A model generated the notes under the pieces. That model searched no databases, had not been told where the DNA came from, and saw nothing but the letters and a program-made list of their open reading frames with translations. A stretch of 64,000 nucleotides of DNA from JAJRRS01 sp965230275. Lineage in GTDB: Bacteria; Planctomycetota; Phycisphaerae; Phycisphaerales; Phycisphaeraceae. Every line of letters starts with the position of its first letter. The stretch's first letter is position 1. Shown here in pieces: positions 46,010 to 54,410 of the stretch. The stretch covers positions 806,001 to 870,000 of the forward strand of contig CBDDKO010000002.1 of the NCBI GenBank assembly GCA_965230275.1, written 5' to 3'. The position numbers and the translations under genes are program-made.

Positions 46010-46731
46010 CCCCGGCCGGGCTGGGCCATGTACGCCTGGAGCTGCGAGCGATCCGCTTCGCTTGCTTCAACCTTCAGCGGCGGAGGGGCAAACGGGTCGT
46101 AGTCTTCCTTATAAGCCTTGTCCTCCTCTTTCTCTTTCTGCTCGTTCTTATGTTCCTGGTAAGCGGCGCGGGCCTTGCGGGATGAAGCCTGGATCGAGTC
46201 GCTGCTGAGCTTGTGCTCGAACTGGCTCCAGACATCCGGCCCCTCGTAGTCTTCGCCGGGCGTACGCAGGCGGGCGGCGTCCACCCACTTCCAATAGAAC
46301 TGCTTTTCACCCCAGGAGTCGTTCGTAGCCACAAGATAGAGCTCGCCGGAGACACGTTCGATCCGTGCCGACTTCCACGAGTTGTGGTTCTTCAATTCAA
46401 TCTTCTGGCCCCGGCGGAACTTGCGCGGCTGCGCCTTGGGTTCGGCTGGGGCGTCGGCTGTGCCGGACGCTTCATCCACGCTGCCTGAGCTTCCAGCGGC
46501 GCGCATTCGGTCTGACGTGATCCACTCTTCCGTCCCGTCGTCGTAGCGGATCTGGAACCGCCGGCCTTCCTGCTTGACGAACTCCGCCGACGACCAGACA
46601 TCCCCTTCGCGTACCTCGATCGCGTCGCCGGGCTTCGGCTCGAACGCCCAGACGCTCGAAGCCAAACCGATCATCACCACCATGATGACACTCGCACCGA
46701 ACACGGCCCGCCTAGAGAATGCATGAATCAT
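45997..46731 (-). CDS. exported protein with two Tudor/SH3-like domains
   Basis: 244 residues from ATG 46731, with AAGGGG 9 nt upstream. The signal peptide is ASVIMVVMIGLASSVWA. Two small barrel motifs follow: GDAIEVREGDVWSSAEFVKQ with IRYDDGTEEWITSDRM, and GQKIELKNHNSWKSARIERV with the following FYWKWVDAARLR; both resemble Tudor/agenet or SH3-like folds. The C-terminal third is charged and helical (EHKNEQKEKEEDKAYKEDYD). Its 3' end overlaps the beta-propeller gene by 13 bp. The role is unknown. Confidence 0.6.
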   Translation of the reverse strand: MIHAFSRRAVFGASVIMVVMIGLASSVWAFEPKPGDAIEVREGDVWSSAEFVKQEGRRFQIRYDDGTEEWITSDRMRAAGSSGSVDEASGTADAPAEPKAQPRKFRRGQKIELKNHNSWKSARIERVSGELYLVATNDSWGEKQFYWKWVDAARLRTPGEDYEGPDVWSQFEHKLSSDSIQASSRKARAAYQEHKNEQKEKEEDKAYKEDYDPFAPPPLKVEASEADRSQLQAYMAQPGRGWTR

Positions 46732-46779
46732 CACTGTCCCCTTCATAGTTGATATGAATCTTCCCGAACAAAGGTTCAA

Positions 46780-46853
46780 TGGCTCCGGTGGGACTCGAAC
46801 CCACACTTGCGCGATTTTAAGTCGCGTGCCTCTGCCAATTGGGCTACGGAGCC
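46780..46853 (-). tRNA. class I tRNA with anticodon TAA (Leu-codon reading, no long variable arm)
   Basis: 74 nt. Acceptor GGCTCCG/CGGAGCC with discriminator A; D arm GCCC...AGGC; anticodon arm CGCGA-CTTAAAA-TCGCG, anticodon TAA (reads UUA); variable loop only CAAGT; T arm GTGGG-TTCGAGT-CCCAC. All arms pair well, so it looks functional. Bacterial tRNA-Leu normally has a long variable arm, which is absent. CCA is not encoded. Confidence 0.85.
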
Positions 46854-47231
46854 CGAGTCGTGCTGACTACGATGCCCGAACAGGCATGGATAAGTCTACC
46901 GTCATAAAGGCTCGATCCTGGCAATATCTTATCAAATGGACCGAGGCTCGTGTCTTCATGCAATGATTTCTAACCCGGGTGCGTTAGGCTGACACGGCGG
47001 TGATTGAACCTTGAGGGTGTAGGTGCGTCTGGTTGACATACCGTGTTGACCCGAGAAGGTTAACCCGCTCGCCGAAGCAGCCGTAGCATGCTCGATCATG
47101 GCCATGAACGCTGGCTGAATTCGTCGGGCAATCTACAACATCAAGACACACCAACCAAACCCGCCGGTCTGAATATGTGCCGGCACCTCACACCTGACGC
47201 TGAATCTATACCCTTATAAGGCAACCACTCT
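46854..47231. other. 378-bp gene-free stretch upstream of the GH16 gene
   Basis: It holds the tRNA upstream region and the glucanase leader. TTGACA at 47033-47038 has no good -10 partner. A perfect palindrome CCTTATAAGG (47212-47221) lies 10 bp before the GH16 start and could be an operator. No convincing gene is present. Confidence 0.4.
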
Positions 47232-48137
47232 ATGATGAATCGAATCCTGATTGTAGCCCTCGTATTGTTTTCGGCCGGCCTGCTGCTGACCCTGCGTCCG
47301 GTGACAGCCACCGCGGAAGAGCGCCAACCACCGATGGATCAAGACGAGTACACGCTGGTCTGGTCCGACGAGTTTGAGGAGGACGGGCCGCCCAATCCCG
47401 AGAACTGGGACTTCGATCACGGCTTCGTCCGCAACCGCGAGCTGCAGTGGTACCAATCCGACAACGCGTATTGCCGGAACGGCCAACTGGTCATCGAGGC
47501 CCGCAAGGAGAAGCGCCCGAACCCCACCTACGACCCGACGAGCAATGAGTGGAACAAGAAGCGCGAGCACATCGAGTACACCTCCTCGATCATCAGCACC
47601 TGGGGCAAGCACGAGTGGCGTTTCGGCCGGTTCGAGATCCGCGCGAAGGTAGATGTGTCCGACGGGCTGTGGCCGGCGATCTGGACCATCGGCACCGCCG
47701 ACCGGAAGTGGCCGGCCAACGGCGAGATCGACATCATGGAGTACTACCGGGGCCGGATCATGGCCAACGCCGCCTGGGCCCGGCCCGGGGAATACCAGTC
47801 GCGCTGGGACTCGTCCGCCACGTTCCTCAAGGACCTGCCGAACCGCCACAACTGGTCCAAGCGCTTCCACGTCTGGCGGATGGACTGGACCGAGGACTAC
47901 ATCCGTCTGTACCTGGATGATCACTTACTCAACGAGATCGACTTGTCCAAGACGATCAACGAGACGCCGGACAAGGCCAACCCGTTCCACGACCCGCACT
48001 ACCTGATCCTCAACCTCGCGGTCGGCGGGACCAATGGCGGCGACCCGTCGGACACCAAGTTCCCCCGCCAGTTCGTCGTGGATTACGTCCGCGTCTACCA
48101 GAAGAAGCCGGCTGAAGAAGCAGCCAATGAGCAGTGA
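47232..48137 (+). CDS. secreted glycoside hydrolase family 16 (beta-glucanase/laminarinase type)
   Basis: 301 residues. A signal peptide (RILIVALVLFSAGLLLTL) is followed by a single GH16 beta-jelly-roll domain: LVWSDEFEEDGPPNPENWDF, QWYQSDNAYCRNGQLVIEAR, the active site GEIDIMEYY with E165, D167 and E170 (ExDxxE), and FHVWRMDWTEDYIRLYLDDH. E165 is the nucleophile and E170 the acid/base. The intact ExDxME type with the inserted residue is that of laminarinases and agarases, suggesting degradation of algal polysaccharide. No binding module. Start ATG 47232 or 47235. Confidence 0.9.
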   Translation: MMNRILIVALVLFSAGLLLTLRPVTATAEERQPPMDQDEYTLVWSDEFEEDGPPNPENWDFDHGFVRNRELQWYQSDNAYCRNGQLVIEARKEKRPNPTYDPTSNEWNKKREHIEYTSSIISTWGKHEWRFGRFEIRAKVDVSDGLWPAIWTIGTADRKWPANGEIDIMEYYRGRIMANAAWARPGEYQSRWDSSATFLKDLPNRHNWSKRFHVWRMDWTEDYIRLYLDDHLLNEIDLSKTINETPDKANPFHDPHYLILNLAVGGTNGGDPSDTKFPRQFVVDYVRVYQKKPAEEAANEQ

Positions 48138-48389
48138 GAATCCGGAAATAGAAGGCAGGATCACGGCTGATATCGGCTTGATTCTGGCGGTTCGCTGCCC
48201 GCCCCAGGCCCTTGGGTTCCGGTCAAGACGATCAGTCCGTCTGTAACGGCTGACGGTATCGGTTCACACATGCATTCCTGATCCCGCACTGGACCACCCC
48301 GCCCGCCGGGGCAAACTTCACGCACAAAGATTCTCCCTCCCGCACGGCTACACACCCTGCGGGACGTGCTTGATGAAAGGCCCAGTCGG

Positions 48390-49103
48390 ATGCATACTCA
48401 AACTCAACATGTCGGTGCGGCGGCGGTCTCGGCGATACTCCTGACGGCCGGCACGGCCTCGGCGGCGAGCCTGAACCACCCGGGCCCGGTCGTCGTCCAG
48501 GACGGGGCATACTCCGCCATCGTTGAAACCTCGATCACCGACACGCCGCCGCTATACGGGGCGCCCACGGCCGGGACAGGCAACGAGCTGGTATTCCCCA
48601 TGCCCGGCTTCAGCGCCTCGGCCAGCAACAGCGCCTCGGACATCGACGCCGGGGCGATGGAATTCACCTTCGATGCCGACCCCGGCAAGTTCATCGACAC
48701 CATCAGCCTCAGCGAATCGGGCGCCTTCAGCATCCTCGGCGACGCCAGCGTCACCGCCGCGGGCACACTGACCGTCCGTTACTTCGATGACAATACCCAG
48801 CAGATCGAAACGCTCGCAGACCCGATCCTCATGACGACCGATCCGCTTGGCGGCTTCCCCGTCGATGCCCCCGGTGCCGGCACGTGGCAGGGCTCGGCCC
48901 TGATCGACCTGACCGCGCTGGGCATCCAGACGTCACAGGTCTTCGTTGCCCTGGACAACAGCCTGATCGCCAGCGCCGGGCCCGAAGGCAGCGCGACGAT
49001 CAGCAAGGACGAACTGACCGTGAACACCACCGTCATCCCCGAACCCGCCAGCGTCGCGCTGATGGCGATGGGGCTGGTGATGGTGGCACGGAAGCGCGGG
49101 TGA
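48390..49103 (+). CDS. PEP-CTERM exported protein
   Basis: 237 residues from ATG 48390; a GTG at 48366 is the alternative. The signal peptide is VSAILLTAGTASAASLN. The body is a beta-sandwich rich in Ser/Ala/Asp, without catalytic motif. It ends VIPEPASVALMAMGLVMVAR followed by KRG, the PEP-CTERM signal. The stop codon is followed immediately by seven heptamer repeats and then, after 38 bp, the second copy of the 139-bp mobile element. It lies downstream of the GH16 gene but 250 bp away, so separate transcription is likely. Confidence 0.8.
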   Translation: MHTQTQHVGAAAVSAILLTAGTASAASLNHPGPVVVQDGAYSAIVETSITDTPPLYGAPTAGTGNELVFPMPGFSASASNSASDIDAGAMEFTFDADPGKFIDTISLSESGAFSILGDASVTAAGTLTVRYFDDNTQQIETLADPILMTTDPLGGFPVDAPGAGTWQGSALIDLTALGIQTSQVFVALDNSLIASAGPEGSATISKDELTVNTTVIPEPASVALMAMGLVMVARKRG

Positions 49104-49152
49104 TTCGGGTATCGGGTATCGGGTATCGGGTATCGGGTATCGGGTATCGGGT
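49104..49152. repeat. ATCGGGT heptamer tandem repeat (7 units) after a stop codon
   Basis: One TTCGGGT and six perfect ATCGGGT units run from 49104 to 49152, starting at the base after the stop codon. The complementary type of repeat follows the argJ stop at 51012-50985. Confidence 0.95.
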
Positions 49153-49190
49153 GAGTGTAGCGTGGCCTTGAAGCGTGAACGATCAAGGCA

Positions 49191-49329
49191 CTAGAGCGTA
49201 CTCAATCCAAACGTATCGCCTATGGGTGGCACATTTTGACCCGAAGGGCAAAATGTGAGTGCAACACACGCTTTGCCGCTTCGCGGACAAAACGTGGCAC
49301 CCGCTACAGTTGGATTGGGATTGCTCTAG
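49191..49329 (-). mobile_element. 139-bp palindromic MITE-like element, copy 2 (inverted)
   Basis: Starts CTAGAGCGTACTCAATCC and ends GGATTGGGATTGCTCTAG. Its reverse complement matches 37299-37437 with a single difference. No open frame of note. It sits between two PEP-CTERM genes in a 335-bp gene-free stretch. Confidence 0.85.
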
Positions 49330-49380
49330 CCCGCCGGCAACGCCGGTGCGGCAGCGTACGAGACTTCAAGATAAAAACAA

Positions 49381-49404
49381 CCGGCCAGTGGAGGGACTGG
49401 CCGG
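49381..49404 (-). terminator. terminator of the PEP-CTERM protease gene
   Basis: CCGGCCAGT and ACTGGCCGG form a 9-bp stem around GGAGGG. On the minus strand it is followed by TTGTTTTTAT, and the other side is also T-rich, so it may work in both directions. Confidence 0.85.
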
Positions 49405-49438
49405 CTGTTTGTTATTTTGGATTTTCAGAAGCCCGTTA

Positions 49439-50758
49439 TCAGCGGCCCGAGCGCCTCAGCATCGCCAGCCCGCCGAGGCTCAGCAGCGCAAGGCTGGTCG
49501 GCTCGGGGAGGGGGGTGGACGCGGGGTATATGGTTTCCGACAGCATGCCGGGGTTGGCGGCAAACGGGTCGTTCACGATAAACTCCGTAAAGTTGTGCGA
49601 CACGTCCAGATCAGGATTTGAGAATAAGCCGGGGCCGAAGATTCTGAGCACTTCCACTTCGTTGTCGTCTTCATCGAAGTCGTCTTCATCCAGGATCCGC
49701 GTGACCCCGCGGAATCCTGCGCCCGGTGCGTTGGGGTTGTTCGTCCGCAGCCAAGGCACCAGCGTGGGGTCGCGCCGCAGCCGGTTGAAGGCGGCGATGT
49801 TTTGCTCGACCCATCGCCACCAGCCGACCGACATGCGTGTGTAGTGAGCTTGCGAGAAGTACTCGGAGTTCGCGCGGGTGGTCCATGAGGTGATGCCGGC
49901 GAGTTTGCCGTTGATGAACAGGCCGCCGCCGCTATCCCCGACAGACGGCATGTACTCCTGCGAGATCGGGATGTCATCTTCGTCGAGGATGTATTCACCC
50001 GTGAAGGAGTCAAACTGCGGCGGGTTCAGGTTCGCCAGATCGAAGATCTGGTTGGGGTCGGGGTCGAAGTCGGTCACCAGCTGACGATTGCTAACGAAAG
50101 GGTCGACCGAGGCGCTGTTGAGCGGCTCGATGATGTTGTAACCGGCTCGCTTGACGGGGCGGAAGTTCCAGACGGCGCTACTGCCGCTACTCATATCGTT
50201 GCCGGAAGGGGTAGTGGTCGTGATGCCGTTCGCCCCGCTGCCGGGGGAGCCGAAGCCGACGATCGTGGCCGTCTTCCCGACCTCTTTGCGAGACTTGTTG
50301 AGTGTGGCTTTGTACTTCCGAGCGCCAACGACATGGCGGTCCAACTCAACCAGTGCCAGGTCGGCGCCTGAAGAGTAGCTTCGGCCGTTGGGGTTGCCGG
50401 TCTGTGGGTCCCGTGAGTAGAAACGTGAGGCGGTGACCCAACGGTTCATGCGATAGACCTGCCCGTTGAAACGGAACTCGCCGTCAGCACCCATATTATC
50501 GACGAGGTGGGCTGCGGTCAGCACGTATCGGCCGCCGACCAGCACGCCCGAGCCGCGGACGATCCCGGGGCCGTCGTAGCTGCCTAAGATCTCGCCAACC
50601 GAACGCGCCTCGGGCGCGTTTTCGGCAATACGGCGGTGGATAAAGTCGTGCGCGTTGCTCGCCATCGTCCCGGCGGAGGCGGCGGTGGCGGCGAAGCCGG
50701 CGACGAGTGTGGTCACGGCTATCGCGACGGCCTTGAAACGGGTCGGTGTCGAAATCAT
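49439..50758 (-). CDS. PEP-CTERM trypsin-like serine protease
   Basis: 439 residues. The signal peptide (VAIAVTTLVAGFAATAASAG) is followed by a chymotrypsin-fold protease with the full triad: His 84 in LTAAHLVD, Asp 133 in GADLALVEL and Ser 276 in GDSGGGL. Asp-rich loops (LDEDDFDEDDNEVE) in the C-terminal extension may bind calcium. The tail PEPTSLALLSLGGLAMLRR is a PEP-CTERM signal, so the protease is probably displayed at or released from the cell surface. It has its own terminator. The combination of an active protease and the sorting tail is less common than the usual non-enzymatic PEP-CTERM proteins. Confidence 0.88.
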   Translation of the reverse strand: MISTPTRFKAVAIAVTTLVAGFAATAASAGTMASNAHDFIHRRIAENAPEARSVGEILGSYDGPGIVRGSGVLVGGRYVLTAAHLVDNMGADGEFRFNGQVYRMNRWVTASRFYSRDPQTGNPNGRSYSSGADLALVELDRHVVGARKYKATLNKSRKEVGKTATIVGFGSPGSGANGITTTTPSGNDMSSGSSAVWNFRPVKRAGYNIIEPLNSASVDPFVSNRQLVTDFDPDPNQIFDLANLNPPQFDSFTGEYILDEDDIPISQEYMPSVGDSGGGLFINGKLAGITSWTTRANSEYFSQAHYTRMSVGWWRWVEQNIAAFNRLRRDPTLVPWLRTNNPNAPGAGFRGVTRILDEDDFDEDDNEVEVLRIFGPGLFSNPDLDVSHNFTEFIVNDPFAANPGMLSETIYPASTPLPEPTSLALLSLGGLAMLRRSGR

Positions 50759-50984
50759 GGTACTACTCCCTGAGCAAAACCTGGGTGTTCCCCACTAGTG
50801 GTGAATCTTGGCGGTCTGGGTTGCGCAAAATAGCACGTTTAACCGCATCTAAGTTGTAACACTACGCGGGTTTGCTGTCAAAAGTCTGGGCATGGCTCCG
50901 GGCTCTGGTTCCAGGCGTCTGAGTGGGGCCATTATGCCTCCTATCGGAGAAGGATAGAGCGATGCCTGTTTACCTATCCGCCAA

Positions 50985-51012
50985 GGCCCGATACCCGAAT
51001 CCCGATCCCCGA
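50985..51012. repeat. heptamer-type repeat directly after the argJ stop
   Basis: On the minus strand the argJ TAA is followed by TCGGGGATCGGGATTCGGGT and ATCGGG, a degenerate form of the ATCGGGT heptamer. The rest of the gap to 50759 shows no gene. Confidence 0.75.
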
Positions 51013-52278
51013 TTACGTCGTGTAATCCGCGTTGATCCTTATGTATTCACGGCTTAGGTCACATCCCAGCCAGGTCACACCCGCCTTGCCACGGTCCAGA
51101 TCGAGCGTAAAACCCAACTCTTTTCGGGCCATCGCGGCGTCCAGACGCTTCGCCTGGGCCATGCTGAGGACGCACGGGACGCCCCGGTCGAACACTTTGA
51201 CCGCACCCATGACGGCCCCATTGGGCCCCGGTTTGCCGATCGACAATGACAGCTTGCTAGGGCTGATCGCTGCGCCCGAGTACCCCGCCGCAGTGACGAT
51301 CCGGCCCCAGTTCGGGTCGCTGCCGTGCACGGCGGTCTTAACCAGCGGCGAATCGACCACGGCCTTGGCGACTCGGTCGGCCTCGCGCTCGGTGCGTGCG
51401 CCGTTGACCGTGACGTGGAAGACCTTGGTCGCGCCTTCGCCGTCCTTGACGATCTGGTAGGCCAGCTTCTTGCAGGCATCGGTGAGCGCCTCGGTGAAGG
51501 CGTCGAGCGCCTTGCCCGTCTTAGTGATGGCTCGGTTGCCCGCCAAGCCGGACGCGAGGATGGCGACGGTGTCGCTGGGGCTGGTGTGCTGATCGACGCT
51601 GATGCGGTTGAAGCTCGCGCCGGTGGCGTTGCGCAGGGCGTGCTTGAGCATGGCCGGGCTGATGTCGGCGTCGGTGGTGATGAAGACGAGCATCGTCGCG
51701 AGGTTGGGTGCGATCATGCCGCTGCCCTTGGCGATCCCGCCGATGCGGACGGTCTTGCCGTTGAATTTCAGCGAAACGTTCGCGGCCTTGGGGACCAGGT
51801 CGGTTGTCATGATCCCGAGCGCTGCATCCCGGTCGACCTTGGGTCCGCGCCCCAGGCCATCCACGAGTTGATCAACGCCTTGGGCAATCTTATCCATCGG
51901 CAGCTGCGGCCCGATCACACCGGTCGAGCTGGGCACGACCAATCGGTAGGGCAGCGCGATGTCGAGATTGCCCAACTGCTGCGACACGAGCTTGCATGTG
52001 TTGATCGCGTTGTCGACACCTTCCTGGCCGGTGGCGTCGTTGGCGATGCCGGCGTTGATGACGACGGCCTGTGCCTTGCCCGCCCGCAGGTGGCGTTTGC
52101 CGACGATCACCGGTGCCCCCGGAAGTTTATTTTTCGTAAATACTGCCGCGGCGGCGCAGGGCTTCTCCGCCAGGATCAGGGCCATGTCCGGCCGGCCCGA
52201 GGGCTTGATCCCGCAGGTGGTCCCGGCGGCTTGAAAACCCTTGGGCAGGGTGACGGATCGGGGAAACTTCACAGCCAT
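51013..52278 (-). CDS. argJ: bifunctional glutamate N-acetyltransferase / amino-acid acetyltransferase
   Basis: 421 residues. The proenzyme cleaves itself before a Thr; the site KGSGMIAPNLATMLVFITTD puts the nucleophilic Thr at about residue 194. Other motifs are VPSSTGVIGPQLPMDKI, VVINAGIANDATGQEG and GSDPNWGRIVTAAGYSGA. It recycles acetyl groups between acetylornithine and glutamate in arginine synthesis; whether it also uses acetyl-CoA cannot be told. No other arg gene is adjacent, in line with the scattered biosynthesis genes of this genome. The stop is followed directly by heptamer repeats. Confidence 0.93.
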   Translation of the reverse strand: MAVKFPRSVTLPKGFQAAGTTCGIKPSGRPDMALILAEKPCAAAAVFTKNKLPGAPVIVGKRHLRAGKAQAVVINAGIANDATGQEGVDNAINTCKLVSQQLGNLDIALPYRLVVPSSTGVIGPQLPMDKIAQGVDQLVDGLGRGPKVDRDAALGIMTTDLVPKAANVSLKFNGKTVRIGGIAKGSGMIAPNLATMLVFITTDADISPAMLKHALRNATGASFNRISVDQHTSPSDTVAILASGLAGNRAITKTGKALDAFTEALTDACKKLAYQIVKDGEGATKVFHVTVNGARTEREADRVAKAVVDSPLVKTAVHGSDPNWGRIVTAAGYSGAAISPSKLSLSIGKPGPNGAVMGAVKVFDRGVPCVLSMAQAKRLDAAMARKELGFTLDLDRGKAGVTWLGCDLSREYIRINADYTT

Positions 52279-52366
52279 AGCGATTCGACCTCACGGTAGG
52301 GGGGAAACAACCACGCATTCACCCCGCTCAGGCACGGATTGTCAACCCGCCCGTCAAGATGCTCAC

Positions 52367-53026
52367 TCAATCCGCGTCCTTTTGGCCGATCACCGGCGCT
52401 TTGAGCGAATCACGCCAACCCGGCGTCTCCTTCCCGATGAACACCAGCTCGACCCCAACGACCTCACCGTCCCGCTTAAGCGGGTAGACCGGGTACGAAC
52501 CATCGCCCAATCCGGCCTTGGCGTAGAGGAACATGTGCTTGCTGTTGTTATCGAGTGTGAGTTTGTACTGGCCGTAATCCCCGTCATGTTTCCGGCCGCG
52601 CTTGATCATCCCGCGGACTTTCCCGTGCTCCTTCGGCCCAAACGCCTTCATCATGCCCTGTAAATCACATAGCGCGACCAGGGCTTCGTCGATATCGATC
52701 CGACCCGCCATCTTGCCGCGTTGCGGGTCCGGGGGGTTCTTCTCCTTGCTGGTACGCACCAGCCGTAGCCGTGACAGGCATCTGTAATTGCCCAGCGCGA
52801 CACCCATCGCTTCAACGATGCTCTTGCCTTTGCCGACCTCCAATTCCATCCCGGACTCCGGGAACAGCATCGTGGGCTCACCGATCCACAGGAGCCCGCT
52901 TTTTAGTGTCAGGTCGCCGTACGGCAGCCAAGGCGAGTATGTGGCACGTGCCGTTGAGGCGGGCCAATCCCCATCGCTTTTTAAGACGTAATTCCGAAAA
53001 TGCCTGAGTTCAAACGGCTTACGCAT
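52367..53026 (-). CDS. hypothetical protein (possible DUF4241-like fold)
   Basis: 219 residues from ATG 53026, preferred because GGAGG lies about 11 nt upstream; ATG 53074 is the alternative. No signal peptide. The end of the protein, LGDGSYPVYPLKRDGEVVGV, resembles the G-D-G-x-YPVY motif of DUF4241-type proteins, and FPESGMELEVGKGKSIVEAM precedes it; the resemblance is weak and from memory. It lies 88 bp upstream of argJ on the same strand. The function is unknown. Confidence 0.6.
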   Translation of the reverse strand: MRKPFELRHFRNYVLKSDGDWPASTARATYSPWLPYGDLTLKSGLLWIGEPTMLFPESGMELEVGKGKSIVEAMGVALGNYRCLSRLRLVRTSKEKNPPDPQRGKMAGRIDIDEALVALCDLQGMMKAFGPKEHGKVRGMIKRGRKHDGDYGQYKLTLDNNSKHMFLYAKAGLGDGSYPVYPLKRDGEVVGVELVFIGKETPGWRDSLKAPVIGQKDAD

Positions 53027-53228
53027 TGCGGTCTGAGCCTCCATCGTAGGCGTGATGCATCGATCCCCGAACACTGCACTCGGGGCATGATACCGGCAAC
53101 CAGCGCGGACCCGCCTCCAGACCAGCCTGGCCTACGGGCAATATCTCGGAAAAGCACCTTGATCCCCTTGCGACCTGGTACTTTGCCGGCCAACCGGACC
53201 ATCCAAGCCAATCCCATCTCCGGACGGT

Positions 53229-53257
53229 TTTACCGCTTGACGTTGAATCGCTATACT
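53229..53257 (+). promoter_or_regulatory. promoter of the aldolase gene
   Basis: TTTACC (53229-53234) and TATACT (53252-53257) are 17 bp apart, about 100 bp before the start codon. A leader of about 95 nt follows, ending in AAGGAAGAAGG, the Shine-Dalgarno. Confidence 0.45.
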
Positions 53258-53357
53258 ACCGGTCTGCTCAGGGCACGGCCCCGGGCGACGCCGACCGCGC
53301 GGGTCGGCTGGCGATTTCCCCACCAACACAGTCCTTTTTAAAGGAAGAAGGCGACCC

Positions 53358-54410
53358 ATGCCCGTAGCCGACTATCAGACCTACTGCAAGATGCTGGACA
53401 ACGCGTACGCCAACAAGTTCGCGTTCCCCGCCATCAACGTCACCAGTGAAATCACCGCCAACGCGGCGCTCAAGGCGTTCGCCGAGTGCAAGTCCGACGG
53501 CATGATCCAGGTCTCCACCGGCGGCGGCGCGTTCGCCAGCGGCCTGGGTGTCAAGGACATGGTCCTGGGCGCGATCAGCATCGCCGAGCACATCCACCGT
53601 GCCGCCGAGAAGTACAACATCTACGTCGCGCTGCACACCGACCACTGCATGCCCGAGAAGGTCGATGAGTTCCTGATCCCGCTGATCGAGGAATCCGAGA
53701 AGCGCGTCGCCAACGGCCAGCTGCCGCTGTTCTCCAGCCACATGATGGACGGCTCGGCGTTGCCGCTGAAAGAAAACATGGACGTCGCCGTGCCGCTGCT
53801 CGAGCGGATGAGCAAGATCGGCCAGATCCTCGAGGTCGAGGCCGGTGTGGTCGGCGGTGAAGAAGACGGCGCCGCGGGCAGCGAAGACACCCCCGAAGAC
53901 AAGCTCTACACCACCCCCGAAGACATGGTCGAGGTGTACCGTCGTCTCGGCGAAGTCAAAGACGCCAAGTACATGTTCGCCGCCACCTTCGGCAACGTCC
54001 ACGGCGCCTACAAGCCCGGTGCCGTCAAGCTCCGCCCCGAGATCCTCAAGCAAGGCCAGGACGCGCTTAAGAAGGAATACGGCGAAGACGCCAAGTTCTG
54101 GCTGGTCTTCCACGGCGGCTCCGGCTCCGAGAAGGAAAAGATCGAAGAAACCCTCGGCTACGGCGTGATCAAGATGAACGTCGACACCGATACCCAGTAC
54201 GCCTTCACCCGCGGCGTGGTCGATCACATGATGAAGAACTACGACAGCGTCCTGAAGATCGACGGCGAGGTCGGCAACAAGAAGTTCTACGACCCCCGCG
54301 CCTGGCTCAAGGCCGGCGAACAGGCGATGTGCGACCGCGTCAAGGAAGCCTGCGAAGACCTGCACAGCACCGGCAAGAGCCTGCTGGCCGGCGAACTGGC
54401 AGCCGTCTAA
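53358..54410 (+). CDS. fbaA: class II fructose-bisphosphate aldolase
   Basis: 350 residues, size of the E. coli-type (class IIA) enzyme. Motifs are FAFPAINVTSEITANAALKA, the catalytic ALHTDHCMPEKVDEF (zinc His and Asp), FGNVHGAYKPG (zinc His), VFHGGSGSEKEKIEETLGYG (zinc His and phosphate loop) and IKMNVDTDTQYAF. It splits fructose 1,6-bisphosphate in glycolysis and joins trioses in gluconeogenesis. A strong Shine-Dalgarno (AAGGAAG) and a terminator show a highly expressed monocistronic unit. A 409-residue antisense frame is a shadow. Confidence 0.96.
   Translation: MPVADYQTYCKMLDNAYANKFAFPAINVTSEITANAALKAFAECKSDGMIQVSTGGGAFASGLGVKDMVLGAISIAEHIHRAAEKYNIYVALHTDHCMPEKVDEFLIPLIEESEKRVANGQLPLFSSHMMDGSALPLKENMDVAVPLLERMSKIGQILEVEAGVVGGEEDGAAGSEDTPEDKLYTTPEDMVEVYRRLGEVKDAKYMFAATFGNVHGAYKPGAVKLRPEILKQGQDALKKEYGEDAKFWLVFHGGSGSEKEKIEETLGYGVIKMNVDTDTQYAFTRGVVDHMMKNYDSVLKIDGEVGNKKFYDPRAWLKAGEQAMCDRVKEACEDLHSTGKSLLAGELAAV

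Noticed and set aside
49104..49152. Possible CRISPR array
   Set aside because: The units are 7 bp in tandem without spacers and no cas genes are present.
52110..52125. CCCCCGGAAGTTT inside argJ as another repeat-encoded insert
   Set aside because: It encodes NKLPGAPV, which fits the normal ArgJ sequence at this place, so the match is probably chance.
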